From Ruegeria haliotis (GTDB taxonomy: Bacteria; Pseudomonadota; Alphaproteobacteria; Rhodobacterales; Rhodobacteraceae), in NCBI RefSeq assembly GCF_013377785.1, contig NZ_JABXWT010000008.1:62001-126000 (forward strand): a stretch of 64,000 nucleotides of DNA. The letters run 5' to 3'. The notes under the pieces were generated by a model that saw only the letters and a program-made list of their open reading frames with translations, made no database searches and was not told the DNA's origin. How positions within the stretch are numbered: position 1 is the first letter of the stretch; each line of letters begins with the position of its first letter. Made by a program: the position numbers and the translations under genes. This document shows positions 8,677-16,165 of this stretch, piece by piece.

Positions 8677-9582
8677 ATGGACCATGTTTCACGCGTCGGT
8701 GTCTTCATAGCGGTTGTCAAAGCTGAGAGTTTTGCGGGTGCAGCGCGTGCGTTGGGCATTACAAGTTCGGCGGTGTCCAAACAGATCCAGAACCTTGAGC
8801 AAGATCTGCAAGTCAAACTTCTTAACCGCACAACTCGGAAGGTCTCCGTCACGGAAGAGGGGGCTGTTTTTTTTGAAGGTGCGGCTCGGGCGTTGGAAGA
8901 TTTGCAGGAGGCGCAGGAACAGATTTATGAACTGAAATCGCGTCCACGAGGGCGATTGAAGATCAGTCTTCCCCAGAGCTTAGGGAAAAAATACTTCGGA
9001 CATATGATTGCTTCTTTTGCAGCGGAGTATCCTGAAGTTGAACTGGATGTCAGCCTGGACGATCGCATCGTTGATATCGTAAATGAAAATTTTGATTTGG
9101 CTCTGCGGATAGGATCGCTTCAAGATACATCGCTCATTGCGCGACGAATGGCGTCTTGTCCCTTTGTTCTTTGCGCTAGCGCCACCTATCTGGAAGTACA
9201 CGGAACTCCCAAACGACCAGCCGACCTCGTGCGCCACAATGTTTTGGAGTTTACGGGGAATAGCGGGTTACATGAGTGGCGTTTTAAGGACGCGAATGGC
9301 CAAATCGGACAGGTCAGTCTAACGGGCAATTTCAAATCTGATTCCGGAGACATTTTATGTCGTGCAGCTCAAGAGGGCGTGGGAATTGCTCTTCTTCCAA
9401 TCTTTTATGTTGCCGAATACATCGAAAACCAAGAACTGTGTGCAGTATTGCCAGATCACGTGACTTGGCCAAACCGGGACATATACGTCATCTTCCAACC
9501 AAGCCGCTTTCAGTCGACGCGGCAACGGCTGTTTGTTGATCATCTGATATCGACCTGTAAACAATTCCCATGGGAGTGCTAA
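8677..9582 (+). CDS. LysR-type transcriptional regulator of the quinone-defence operon
   Basis: A 301-residue LysR regulator. The N-terminal winged helix-turn-helix covers about 1-60 (AVVKAESFAGAARALGITSSAVSKQIQNLE). The effector domain has the AALR-like pattern RPRGRLKISLPQSLG followed by the usual LysR substrate fold. It is divergent from doxX-azoR-pirin and most likely senses a quinone or phenolic compound to control that operon; this is inference from arrangement. The next gene is another LysR in the same direction, but 290 bases away. Confidence 0.9.
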   Translation: MDHVSRVGVFIAVVKAESFAGAARALGITSSAVSKQIQNLEQDLQVKLLNRTTRKVSVTEEGAVFFEGAARALEDLQEAQEQIYELKSRPRGRLKISLPQSLGKKYFGHMIASFAAEYPEVELDVSLDDRIVDIVNENFDLALRIGSLQDTSLIARRMASCPFVLCASATYLEVHGTPKRPADLVRHNVLEFTGNSGLHEWRFKDANGQIGQVSLTGNFKSDSGDILCRAAQEGVGIALLPIFYVAEYIENQELCAVLPDHVTWPNRDIYVIFQPSRFQSTRQRLFVDHLISTCKQFPWEC

Positions 9583-9872
9583 CCATGGCGTTGGGCCGTT
9601 ATGTGCAGCGCTGACATTTTGCGTGTGAGAGATACCTGAGCGAACACCTCTTCCTGGGGTTTTGCCACGGGACCGACTCGAATTCCGAAACCCCGAGAAA
9701 CCCGGAATGATGCCTTCTGACCCGGATTCCTTCCGACGCTTTCGTGAATAGAAGCGGCTGCTTGCAGTATGTGATAAACCAAAACTAAAATGGATCAATA
9801 CGATGGGACTTGCCGGGGCGTCACGCCTAACTTGCAATAATCTCGGTGACACAAGAAGCTATGAGGTAAGCG

Positions 9873-10790
9873 GTGGGGCGAAAGACGAAGATCGGGCGCG
9901 TCAGTGACGCAGACATTCACTTGATGCGAGTCTTTCAAAAGGTTGTTGAGTGCGGCGGAATCGCGGCTGCACAGATTGAGTTGGGCGTTGGAAGTTCAAC
10001 CATTTCCAAACAGCTGAGCGCATTAGAAACCCGGTTTGGTTTCAAATTATGCAACAGAGGTCGTTCCGGCTTCCGTCTTACCCAGCAAGGCGAGCGGGCT
10101 TTGGTTTTTATACAGCAGTTTCTTGCCGCCTCTAGCGAACTAACCGCCAATATCGCAGGATTGAACGAAGAGCTTGTTGGTGAAGTCAGCATCGGTATCG
10201 TGGACAATTCTTATAGTGATCCGGCAAATCCGCTCGTAGCAGCCATGCAGGAGTTTCACAATATTGCCCCCCTCGTAAACATCAATCTGGCAACGGGTTC
10301 CTCCAGCGACATCGAGTTGGGGGTGCTGGAAGGGTATTATCATTTTGGTCTGTTTCCCAAGTACCAACAGCGGCATGAGCTTACCTCCTATGAAATCTAT
10401 TCTGAACGGATCGGCTTGTTTGCAGGCCAGAAGCATCCGGTTGCGGAGCTGCTTCGTGATGGCCAGGACCTGAAACCCAAGGATGTCCGCAAATTCCGGA
10501 TTGTGAACTTTGGCAGCAGAGAGCCGGAAGCATTGATCCGAAAAAAGGCCCGATTTGAACTGGGTGGCACTGTGAATTCAGCAGAGGGCGTCGCGGCGTT
10601 GGTTCGCTCGGGCATCTACCTGGGGTTTTTTCCGCAGCATGTTGCTGCTGGCGCAGGGGACTTTGTTGAAATTTTGCCGGACACCTTCAGTTATGAAATG
10701 CCGATGGCCCTGGTTCATCGCAGGAATCGCCAGCGAACACCTGTGTTCCAGGAATTCCTCAGGATTCTGGAATCTAGCGCGAAAAACTAG
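9873..10790 (+). CDS. LysR-type transcriptional regulator next to the amino-acid-type ABC operon
   Basis: A 305-residue LysR protein starting at GTG, chosen because GAGG (9863-9866) lies 6 bases upstream and no good ATG exists. The HTH (about 12-70) shows GGIAAAQIELGVGSSTISKQLSALETRFGFKL. It runs in the same direction as the ABC transporter operon starting 129 bases later and could be its activator. The 290-base gap before it (9583-9872) holds no recognisable gene, only a small inverted repeat (ATTCCG/CGGAAT, 9682-9708). Confidence 0.88.
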   Translation: MGRKTKIGRVSDADIHLMRVFQKVVECGGIAAAQIELGVGSSTISKQLSALETRFGFKLCNRGRSGFRLTQQGERALVFIQQFLAASSELTANIAGLNEELVGEVSIGIVDNSYSDPANPLVAAMQEFHNIAPLVNINLATGSSSDIELGVLEGYYHFGLFPKYQQRHELTSYEIYSERIGLFAGQKHPVAELLRDGQDLKPKDVRKFRIVNFGSREPEALIRKKARFELGGTVNSAEGVAALVRSGIYLGFFPQHVAAGAGDFVEILPDTFSYEMPMALVHRRNRQRTPVFQEFLRILESSAKN

Positions 10791-10919
10791 CGTCCAATTC
10801 GCTTGTTCAGGGGCCTTACATTATTTTCATAAAATGGAAAGTATCTCGGAATAGCTTGCCATTTTTTGAGTGTGAGAAAGGCGATATTTCTGACACGTGA
10901 ACCAAATTCCGGGGGAAAC

Positions 10920-11705
10920 GTGTCACAGCAGACCAATAGCATCCTGAGTGTGCAGAACATCGAAAAATACTTCGGTGCGCACCACGTATTGAAAGGGTTG
11001 TCCCTTACAGCCTGCTCAGGTGACGTCATTTCAATTCTTGGCTCTTCAGGGTCAGGAAAGAGCACGTTCCTGAGATGCATCAACCTCCTTGAGAATCCTT
11101 CAGAAGGGCAGCTTTTCCTCGATGGCAAGGAGCTGAATCTCAGCCGGCACCGAGACCGGCAGCTCTACGCAACAAGCTCAAAAGACTTGGCAGAGTACAG
11201 AACGCAAGTTGGCATGGTGTTTCAAAGCTTCAACCTGTGGCCGCATCTGACGGTTCTTGAAAATGTCATTGAGGGGCCTGTGCATGTTGAACGCGTCTCC
11301 AAAAGCGAAGCGCTTGAGCGGGCCGAGGCTTATCTCGACAAAGTCGGGGTTCTTGATCGCAAGGATTACTACCCGTCACAACTATCCGGCGGCCAGCAGC
11401 AGCGTGCTGCCATAGCGCGGGCTCTGGCGATGGAGCCTAAAGTTCTTTTGTTCGACGAGCCGACTTCCGCATTGGACCCGGAGCTGGTTGGCGAAGTTCT
11501 GAAAGTCATGCAGCAACTGGCGGCTGAAGGTCGGACGATGCTGGTTGTGACCCACGAAATGGGTTTTGCCCGCAACGTCAGCAACCAGGTCATGTTCCTC
11601 AATCAAGGCACCGTGGAAACCAATGGCTGCCCAGAGGAACTCTTCTCTTCCCCAACAAATCATACGCAGAGATGGGCCGAGTTTGTCTCGCGCGCATACG
11701 ACTGA
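10920..11705 (+). CDS. Polar amino acid ABC transporter ATP-binding protein (HisP/GlnQ type)
   Basis: A 261-residue ATPase of the polar amino acid importer family. It has Walker [10 protein letters not shown], a HisP-like insertion between the strands ([24 protein letters not shown]), signature LSGGQQQR and Walker [18 protein letters not shown] at 10920 follows GGGGGA and gives family-normal length. An in-frame TTG at 10866 would add 18 residues and cannot be excluded. The HisP-like insertion suits cationic or guanidino amino acids (inference). Confidence 0.9.
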   Translation: MSQQTNSILSVQNIEKYFGAHHVLKGLSLTACSGDVISILGSSGSGKSTFLRCINLLENPSEGQLFLDGKELNLSRHRDRQLYATSSKDLAEYRTQVGMVFQSFNLWPHLTVLENVIEGPVHVERVSKSEALERAEAYLDKVGVLDRKDYYPSQLSGGQQQRAAIARALAMEPKVLLFDEPTSALDPELVGEVLKVMQQLAAEGRTMLVVTHEMGFARNVSNQVMFLNQGTVETNGCPEELFSSPTNHTQRWAEFVSRAYD

Positions 11706-11736
11706 AATCACGGCAACCACTAACAGGGAGAACAAC

Positions 11737-12501
11737 ATGAAAAAAACAACCGCAATCGCAATCATTGGCCTGATGCTTGGGCACGCGGCCTCGGCAGAAG
11801 AGTTGACAATCCGCTGGGGCACCGAGGCTGGTTACAAACCCTTTATGTACAAGACGTCCGATGGGGGGCTCACTGGCTTTGACTATGACATAGGAAATGC
11901 CATCTGTGCTGAGCTCAAAGCTACCTGCACCTGGACCGAACAAGACTGGGACGGCATTATCCCTGCTCTTCAGGCCGAGAAATACGATGCCATTCTGGCT
12001 TCTATGAACATCACCGATGATCGTAAGCGTGTCGTTGACTTCTCTGAACGGTATTACCGGATTCCCAACCGGTTCGTGGCGCGCGAAGACGCACCGATTG
12101 ACGAAAACTCTGACCTTGATGGTGTTGTGATCGGCGTACAGCGAGCAACGATCCAGGTGGGCTACCTGCGTGCGAAGTGGCCGAAAGCCACCATTCGTGA
12201 ATACCCGACCTGGGATGAAGTCTGGCTCGACCTGTCGGCTGGGCGCGTGGATACCGCCATGGCCAACATGATCGTGATTCAGGACAGTTTTCTGACCACG
12301 GATAACGGCAAGGGTTTTGTCATGCAGGATACCAACCACACGGATCCGGAACATTTCGGGGAAGGAACCGGTATCGCCGTCCGCAAGGGTGAAACCGAAC
12401 TGGCGAAAAAAATCTCCGGGGCGATCCAAGATCTGAGGGCGAACGGCACCTATGCGGAAGTAAACAGCAAGTACTTTCCGTTTGACGTCTACGGCGAATG
12501 A
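11737..12501 (+). CDS. Periplasmic solute-binding protein, family 3 (polar amino acid ABC system)
   Basis: A 254-residue secreted binding protein. A Sec signal peptide (MKKTTAIAIIGLMLGHAASA) precedes a family 3 fold with the hallmark GFDYDIGNAICAEL and DAILASMNITDDRKRVVDFSERYY. It is the specificity subunit of the importer encoded by the flanking genes. Members of this HisJ/ArtJ-like group bind histidine, arginine, ornithine, octopine or related zwitterions. The ligand here is not readable, but a ureohydrolase gene 2.4 kb downstream makes a guanidino compound plausible. A GGGAG ribosome-binding site lies before the ATG. Confidence 0.92.
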   Translation: MKKTTAIAIIGLMLGHAASAEELTIRWGTEAGYKPFMYKTSDGGLTGFDYDIGNAICAELKATCTWTEQDWDGIIPALQAEKYDAILASMNITDDRKRVVDFSERYYRIPNRFVAREDAPIDENSDLDGVVIGVQRATIQVGYLRAKWPKATIREYPTWDEVWLDLSAGRVDTAMANMIVIQDSFLTTDNGKGFVMQDTNHTDPEHFGEGTGIAVRKGETELAKKISGAIQDLRANGTYAEVNSKYFPFDVYGE

Positions 12502-12514
12502 AACTGACGGCTGG

Positions 12515-12535
12515 CGGGGAGGAGTTTCCTCCCCG
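12515..12535 (+). terminator. Intercistronic hairpin after the binding-protein gene
   Basis: A perfect 9-bp stem (CGGGGAGGA with TCCTCCCCG) with a 3-base loop lies between the binding protein and the first permease, with no clear T-run. Such elements usually stabilise the upstream message or attenuate readthrough so the binding protein is made in excess. Confidence 0.65.
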
Positions 12536-12576
12536 TGTCTCCTCTCCACCCAAAGGCAGAGAAAGGAGTTTCAGGC

Positions 12577-13254
12577 ATGGACCAACTCATTGAATTTGGG
12601 CCAATGGTCCTGGGTGGGCTCAAAGTCACGATTCTGCTCGCCCTCACGTCGCTGTTTATAGCAACTTGTTTCGGATTGGCCGGGGCGGCCCTGAAACTGA
12701 GCCGCAGCAGAGTTCTCCGCATGGTCGGCAGTGCCTACACGACACTGGTGCGCGGAATTCCTGACCTGGTTCTGATGCTTCTCATCTTCTTTGGCGGCCA
12801 GATCCTGATCAATGATTTGGGCAAGCTCACCGGGCTTTGGCGCTATGTTGAAATCGATCCATTTACTGCGGGTATGTTTACTCTGGGCTTCATTTTTGGC
12901 GCCTATATGACGGAAACGTTCCGTGGAGCGTTTCTGGCCATTCCCGCTGGCCAGATCGAAGCGGCGCAATCCATCGGGATGTCTCCGCGAACGTACCTTG
13001 TACGGATCGTCTGGCCCCAAATTGTGCCAAGGGCGCTGCCGACATTCACGAACAACTGGTTGGTACTGCTCAAGACCACCGCACTTGTGTCGATCATCGG
13101 GCTGCATGACATCGTCTACAATGCATATCAGGCGGGCCGGACGACCCAGGAACCGTTCATCTTCCTGATGGTGAGCTTTTTTATCTACCTCGTTCTTACG
13201 CTCATTTCCGACTTTTTCCTCAGGAAACTCGGAAGAGTGTACGCATTGAAATAG
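12577..13254 (+). CDS. Polar amino acid ABC transporter permease (HisQ/HisM family)
   Basis: A 225-residue inner-membrane permease. The ATPase-contact EAA loop is clear (EAAQSIGMSPRTYLVRIVWPQ, about 128-148), and the N-terminal MDQLIEFGPMVLGGLKVTILLAL pattern is normal for the family. GGAG lies 6-9 bases before ATG. It pairs with the permease 8 bases downstream. Confidence 0.92.
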   Translation: MDQLIEFGPMVLGGLKVTILLALTSLFIATCFGLAGAALKLSRSRVLRMVGSAYTTLVRGIPDLVLMLLIFFGGQILINDLGKLTGLWRYVEIDPFTAGMFTLGFIFGAYMTETFRGAFLAIPAGQIEAAQSIGMSPRTYLVRIVWPQIVPRALPTFTNNWLVLLKTTALVSIIGLHDIVYNAYQAGRTTQEPFIFLMVSFFIYLVLTLISDFFLRKLGRVYALK

Positions 13255-13262
13255 GACAAAAA

Positions 13263-13940
13263 ATGGATCTGGCGCTCATATATGACAATTGGGAACTGTT
13301 TGCGCGCGGGCTGCAAAACACCATCATTCTTGTCTCTTGCTCGCTTCTTTTCGGCGGTGTTCTGGCGGTGCCTCTGGCGATGGTGCAGGCCTATAACGTG
13401 CCGGTGCTTGGGAAGCTTGCGTTGGGGTACTCTTATGTCTTCCGCGGGACGCCGCTGCTGGTCCAGCTGTTCATCATTTACTATGGGTTGGCTCAGTTTG
13501 AGACGGTACGAAATTCGATCTTCTGGCCGGTGCTGCGCGAACCTTTCTATTGCGCTCTAATCGGCTTCTCGCTGAACGGCGCAGCATATGCGAGCGAGAT
13601 TTTCCGCGGGGCACTTTTGGATGTGGGTAAAGGCTATTGGGAAGCTGCCATGGCCTGCGGGATGTCATGGGCAGCGGCCTTCCGTCGTATCATCCTGCCG
13701 ATTGCTCTGCGCAAATCCATCCCGGCTTATTCCAACGAAGTTATCTTCGTTTTGCATGGCAGTGTTCTGGCATCGACCATCACTGTCGTGGATATTCTGG
13801 GTGCCGGACGGCAGTTAAATGGCACGTACTACGTCACTTACGAAGGCTTCATAACGGCAGCAGCGCTTTACATGGCGATTGTCTTCACCTTGTCGCTTGT
13901 GTTCCGCGCACTCGAGTTCAAGTTCCTGCGGTTCATGTAG
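13263..13940 (+). CDS. Polar amino acid ABC transporter permease (HisM family)
   Basis: A 225-residue second permease of the same importer. It has the EAA loop EAAMACGMSWAAAFRRIILP and the GTPLLVQLFIIYYGL stretch typical of HisM/ArtM. It is the last transporter gene; a GST gene follows after 90 bases on the same strand and may be cotranscribed. Confidence 0.92.
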   Translation: MDLALIYDNWELFARGLQNTIILVSCSLLFGGVLAVPLAMVQAYNVPVLGKLALGYSYVFRGTPLLVQLFIIYYGLAQFETVRNSIFWPVLREPFYCALIGFSLNGAAYASEIFRGALLDVGKGYWEAAMACGMSWAAAFRRIILPIALRKSIPAYSNEVIFVLHGSVLASTITVVDILGAGRQLNGTYYVTYEGFITAAALYMAIVFTLSLVFRALEFKFLRFM

Positions 13941-14030
13941 GAGCAGGCATCCGGTCTGATCGCGATTAGCCCGGCAGCGCGATAGCTACTACTGAAAGCG
14001 TCGCTTCGGCGCGAATAACAGGGAAACCTC

Positions 14031-14738
14031 ATGATCGACCTATATTTTGCCCATGTCCCGAATGCTCAGAAGATACACATCATGCTGGAGGAATGCGGAC
14101 TGCTTTACCGGCTGATTCAAATCGACATCGACGCTGGCGACCAGTTCCACCCGGACTACCTGAAGCTCAATCCAAACAACAAAGTGCCAACGATCACGGA
14201 TCACAATGGTCTTGGCGGTGTTCCCACTACAATCTTTGAATCCGGCGCAATCCTTCTTCATTTGGCGGACAAAGCGGGCAAATTCCTGCCGCTTCCCTAT
14301 GCGGAAAGAATGGAAGTATTCCAGTGGCTGTTCTGGCAAGTGGGTGGTTTCGGGCCGATGTTGGGACAAGCACATCACTTTCTGAAATATGCACCGATGC
14401 GTCCTGAAGAGCCTGTGGTTCTGCCCTATGCCCAAGATCGCTACCGGAATGAGGCGTGCAGGCTCTACAATGTTCTGGACCGGCGGCTGTCGGAATCCGA
14501 ATACGTTGGAGGAGATGAATACAGCATTGCCGATATGGCCGTGTTCCCATGGGCGCGGTTACACGAGCGCCAGGGTCAGGATCTGAGTGATTTCCCAAAT
14601 GTGGCAAGTTGGTTTGAAAGGGTCGGCAAGCGCCCGGCTGTAGCCAGGAGCGTCGCTTTTTCTACGGATACAGTCCCGGAATTCACCGAAGAAAGCTGGG
14701 GCATGGGGTTCGGCGCAATGCAGTACCGCAAACGTTAA
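14031..14738 (+). CDS. Glutathione S-transferase family protein (YghU/Ure2-like)
   Basis: A 235-residue two-domain GST. The thioredoxin-like N-domain contains NPNNKVPTITDHNG and the glutathione-binding ESGAILLHLADK. The helical C-domain contains the GGDEYSIADMAVFPW N-capping region. The PNAQKIHIMLEECGLLY start resembles the YghU/Ure2 subgroup, some of which are disulfide-bond oxidoreductases. It stands between an amino-acid-type transporter and a ureohydrolase. If the downstream genes make acryloyl-CoA, a GST could scavenge the reactive acryl group (inference). Confidence 0.88.
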   Translation: MIDLYFAHVPNAQKIHIMLEECGLLYRLIQIDIDAGDQFHPDYLKLNPNNKVPTITDHNGLGGVPTTIFESGAILLHLADKAGKFLPLPYAERMEVFQWLFWQVGGFGPMLGQAHHFLKYAPMRPEEPVVLPYAQDRYRNEACRLYNVLDRRLSESEYVGGDEYSIADMAVFPWARLHERQGQDLSDFPNVASWFERVGKRPAVARSVAFSTDTVPEFTEESWGMGFGAMQYRKR

Positions 14739-14764
14739 TGCAAGGCACTGAAAGTCCTTACTTC

Positions 14765-14780
14765 CTCATGCAGGTATGAG
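14765..14780. promoter_or_regulatory. Inverted repeat CTCAT-N6-ATGAG upstream of ureohydrolase gene
   Basis: CTCAT (14765-14769) and ATGAG (14776-14780) form a dyad 136 bases before the ureohydrolase start. The same half-sites recur at 16087, 21184 and 21281, so this may be an operator for the LysR protein encoded at 20255. The arms here point outward relative to the other copies, which weakens the case. Confidence 0.4.
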
Positions 14781-14915
14781 TTCTTCTCGTTTGTCCCGGG
14801 GCGCTCTCTGTTCAATCCTCATGTAGGGAAACTGGCTGCAATCCAGACTGCCGGGCGGGGGCGATCCTGATGCCGGTTTATAGGCCAAATGGAAAAGCAA
14901 GAAGGAAAACCTGCG

Positions 14916-15896
14916 ATGAGTGAACAATTTTCATTTGAACCTGTCTCGGCATCAGAGGTGCCGAGATTTGCCGGGCATCCGACGTTCATGCGCTTGCCGG
15001 CGATCGGGGTGGATGAGGAACGTATCAGCCAGGTCGACATCGGTTTTGTTGGGGTGCCCTGGGATGGGGGGACCACGAACCGCCCCGGCGCCCGGCACGG
15101 TCCGCGCCAGTTGCGTGACTATTCGACCATGATCCGAGCCATGCATCCGGTAAGCAAGGTGCGCCCATTTTCGATGGTGAACTGTGCTGATCTGGGGGAC
15201 AGCCCGGTCAACCCGGCGGACTTGATGGACACGATGGAGCGCGTCACCGGCTGTTACCGTCAGCTACGGGATTTTGGGATTACACCAATGACGGCCGGCG
15301 GCGATCATCTGATTTCGCTCCCCATCTTGCGGGCGCTCGCTGAAAAAAGCCCGTTGAGCATGATCCACTTCGACGCTCATACGGACCTGTTTGATGAGTA
15401 TTTCGGTGGCTGCAAGATCACCCATGGCACTCCGTTTCGCAGGGCGATCGAAGAGGGGCTGCTTGATCCCAAGCGGGTCATTCAGATCGGCATTCGAGGC
15501 ACAACCTACGACGAGGCAGATGTCGAATGGGGGCTGGAACAGGGTGTCCGTATCATCACGATAGAAGAGGTTCTGGACAGGGGAATTGGCGACGTGATGA
15601 CCGAGGCGCGCCGCATCGTTGGTGATACCCGCACATATGTCAGCTTTGATATCGATTGCATCGACCCATCATTTGCCCCCGGCACAGGCACGCCGGAAAT
15701 CGGTGGTTTTTCCACACGCGAGGCTCAACAGCTAGTGCGCGGTCTGACTGGGGTGAATATCGCAGGTGCGGACCTCGTGGAGGTATCTCCTCCTTTCGAT
15801 CCAAGCGGCGGAACTGCCTGGGTTGGCGTGTCCGTGATGTTTGAGATTCTGTGCGCCATGGCGCCAAGTGTTGCGAACCGCAAAACGCGGGCTTGA
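14916..15896 (+). CDS. Ureohydrolase (agmatinase / guanidinobutyrase / guanidinopropionase family)
   Basis: A 326-residue binuclear Mn enzyme that hydrolyses a guanidino compound to urea and an amine. All six expected metal ligands are visible: His131 (GGDH), Asp153, His155, Asp157 (HFDAHTD), Asp245 and Asp247 (SFDIDCIDPS). The fold and GTGTPEIGG loop place it with agmatinase-like enzymes rather than arginase. The loop that decides between agmatine, guanidinobutyrate and guanidinopropionate cannot be judged by eye. ATG at 14916 is preferred over one 27 bases upstream because AAGGA precedes it. It sits between an amino acid transporter and acryloyl-CoA-type enzymes, which favours guanidinopropionate as a guess. 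A hairpin follows at 15917-15940. Confidence 0.9.
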   Translation: MSEQFSFEPVSASEVPRFAGHPTFMRLPAIGVDEERISQVDIGFVGVPWDGGTTNRPGARHGPRQLRDYSTMIRAMHPVSKVRPFSMVNCADLGDSPVNPADLMDTMERVTGCYRQLRDFGITPMTAGGDHLISLPILRALAEKSPLSMIHFDAHTDLFDEYFGGCKITHGTPFRRAIEEGLLDPKRVIQIGIRGTTYDEADVEWGLEQGVRIITIEEVLDRGIGDVMTEARRIVGDTRTYVSFDIDCIDPSFAPGTGTPEIGGFSTREAQQLVRGLTGVNIAGADLVEVSPPFDPSGGTAWVGVSVMFEILCAMAPSVANRKTRA

Positions 15897-15916
15897 CCGT
15901 TTCTGTAATTTACGAT

Positions 15917-15940
15917 GCCAGGCGGGTCTACTCGCCTGGC
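15917..15940 (+). terminator. Hairpin after the ureohydrolase gene
   Basis: An 8-bp stem (GCCAGGCG with CGCCTGGC) with an 8-base loop lies 20 bases after the stop. There is no good T-run, so it is a weak or Rho-assisted terminator candidate. A second dyad (CATGAA/TTCATG, 15945-15961) follows directly. Confidence 0.5.
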
Positions 15941-16086
15941 TACCCATGAATAATTTTCATGATAATTCAATCTGAAATTTGATGGAGACCTTAGATCACT
16001 TTTCGTAACTAACTTAAATATTGAAATTAATGCCAATTCTGGCGCCTTTCAAAAAGGATTCTCATGTCAATGATAGAACTTTTCAT

Positions 16087-16107
16087 ATGAGTTTTTATAG
16101 ACCTCAT
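16087..16107. promoter_or_regulatory. Inverted repeat ATGAG-N11-CTCAT upstream of acyl-CoA synthetase gene
   Basis: ATGAG (16087-16091) and CTCAT (16103-16107) are separated by 11 bases and lie about 60 bases before the ATG of the synthetase. The identical half-sites, with a 5-base spacer, appear twice beside the LysR gene at 20255, so this is a candidate binding site for that regulator. Confidence 0.5.
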
Positions 16108-16165
16108 GAGCGCTTCAGGGGTACCCTTCAAACACGTTTTCAACAGCCAGGAAAAGGGGAGCCTT

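Noticed and set aside
9682-9708. ATTCCG/CGGAAT inverted repeat as a terminator or IS end
   Set aside because: The stem is only 6 bp with a long loop and no T-run or partner repeat.
14916-15896. Arginase
   Set aside because: The metal motifs are shared by the superfamily, but the GTGTPEIGG region and overall pattern fit the agmatinase/guanidino acid branch better.
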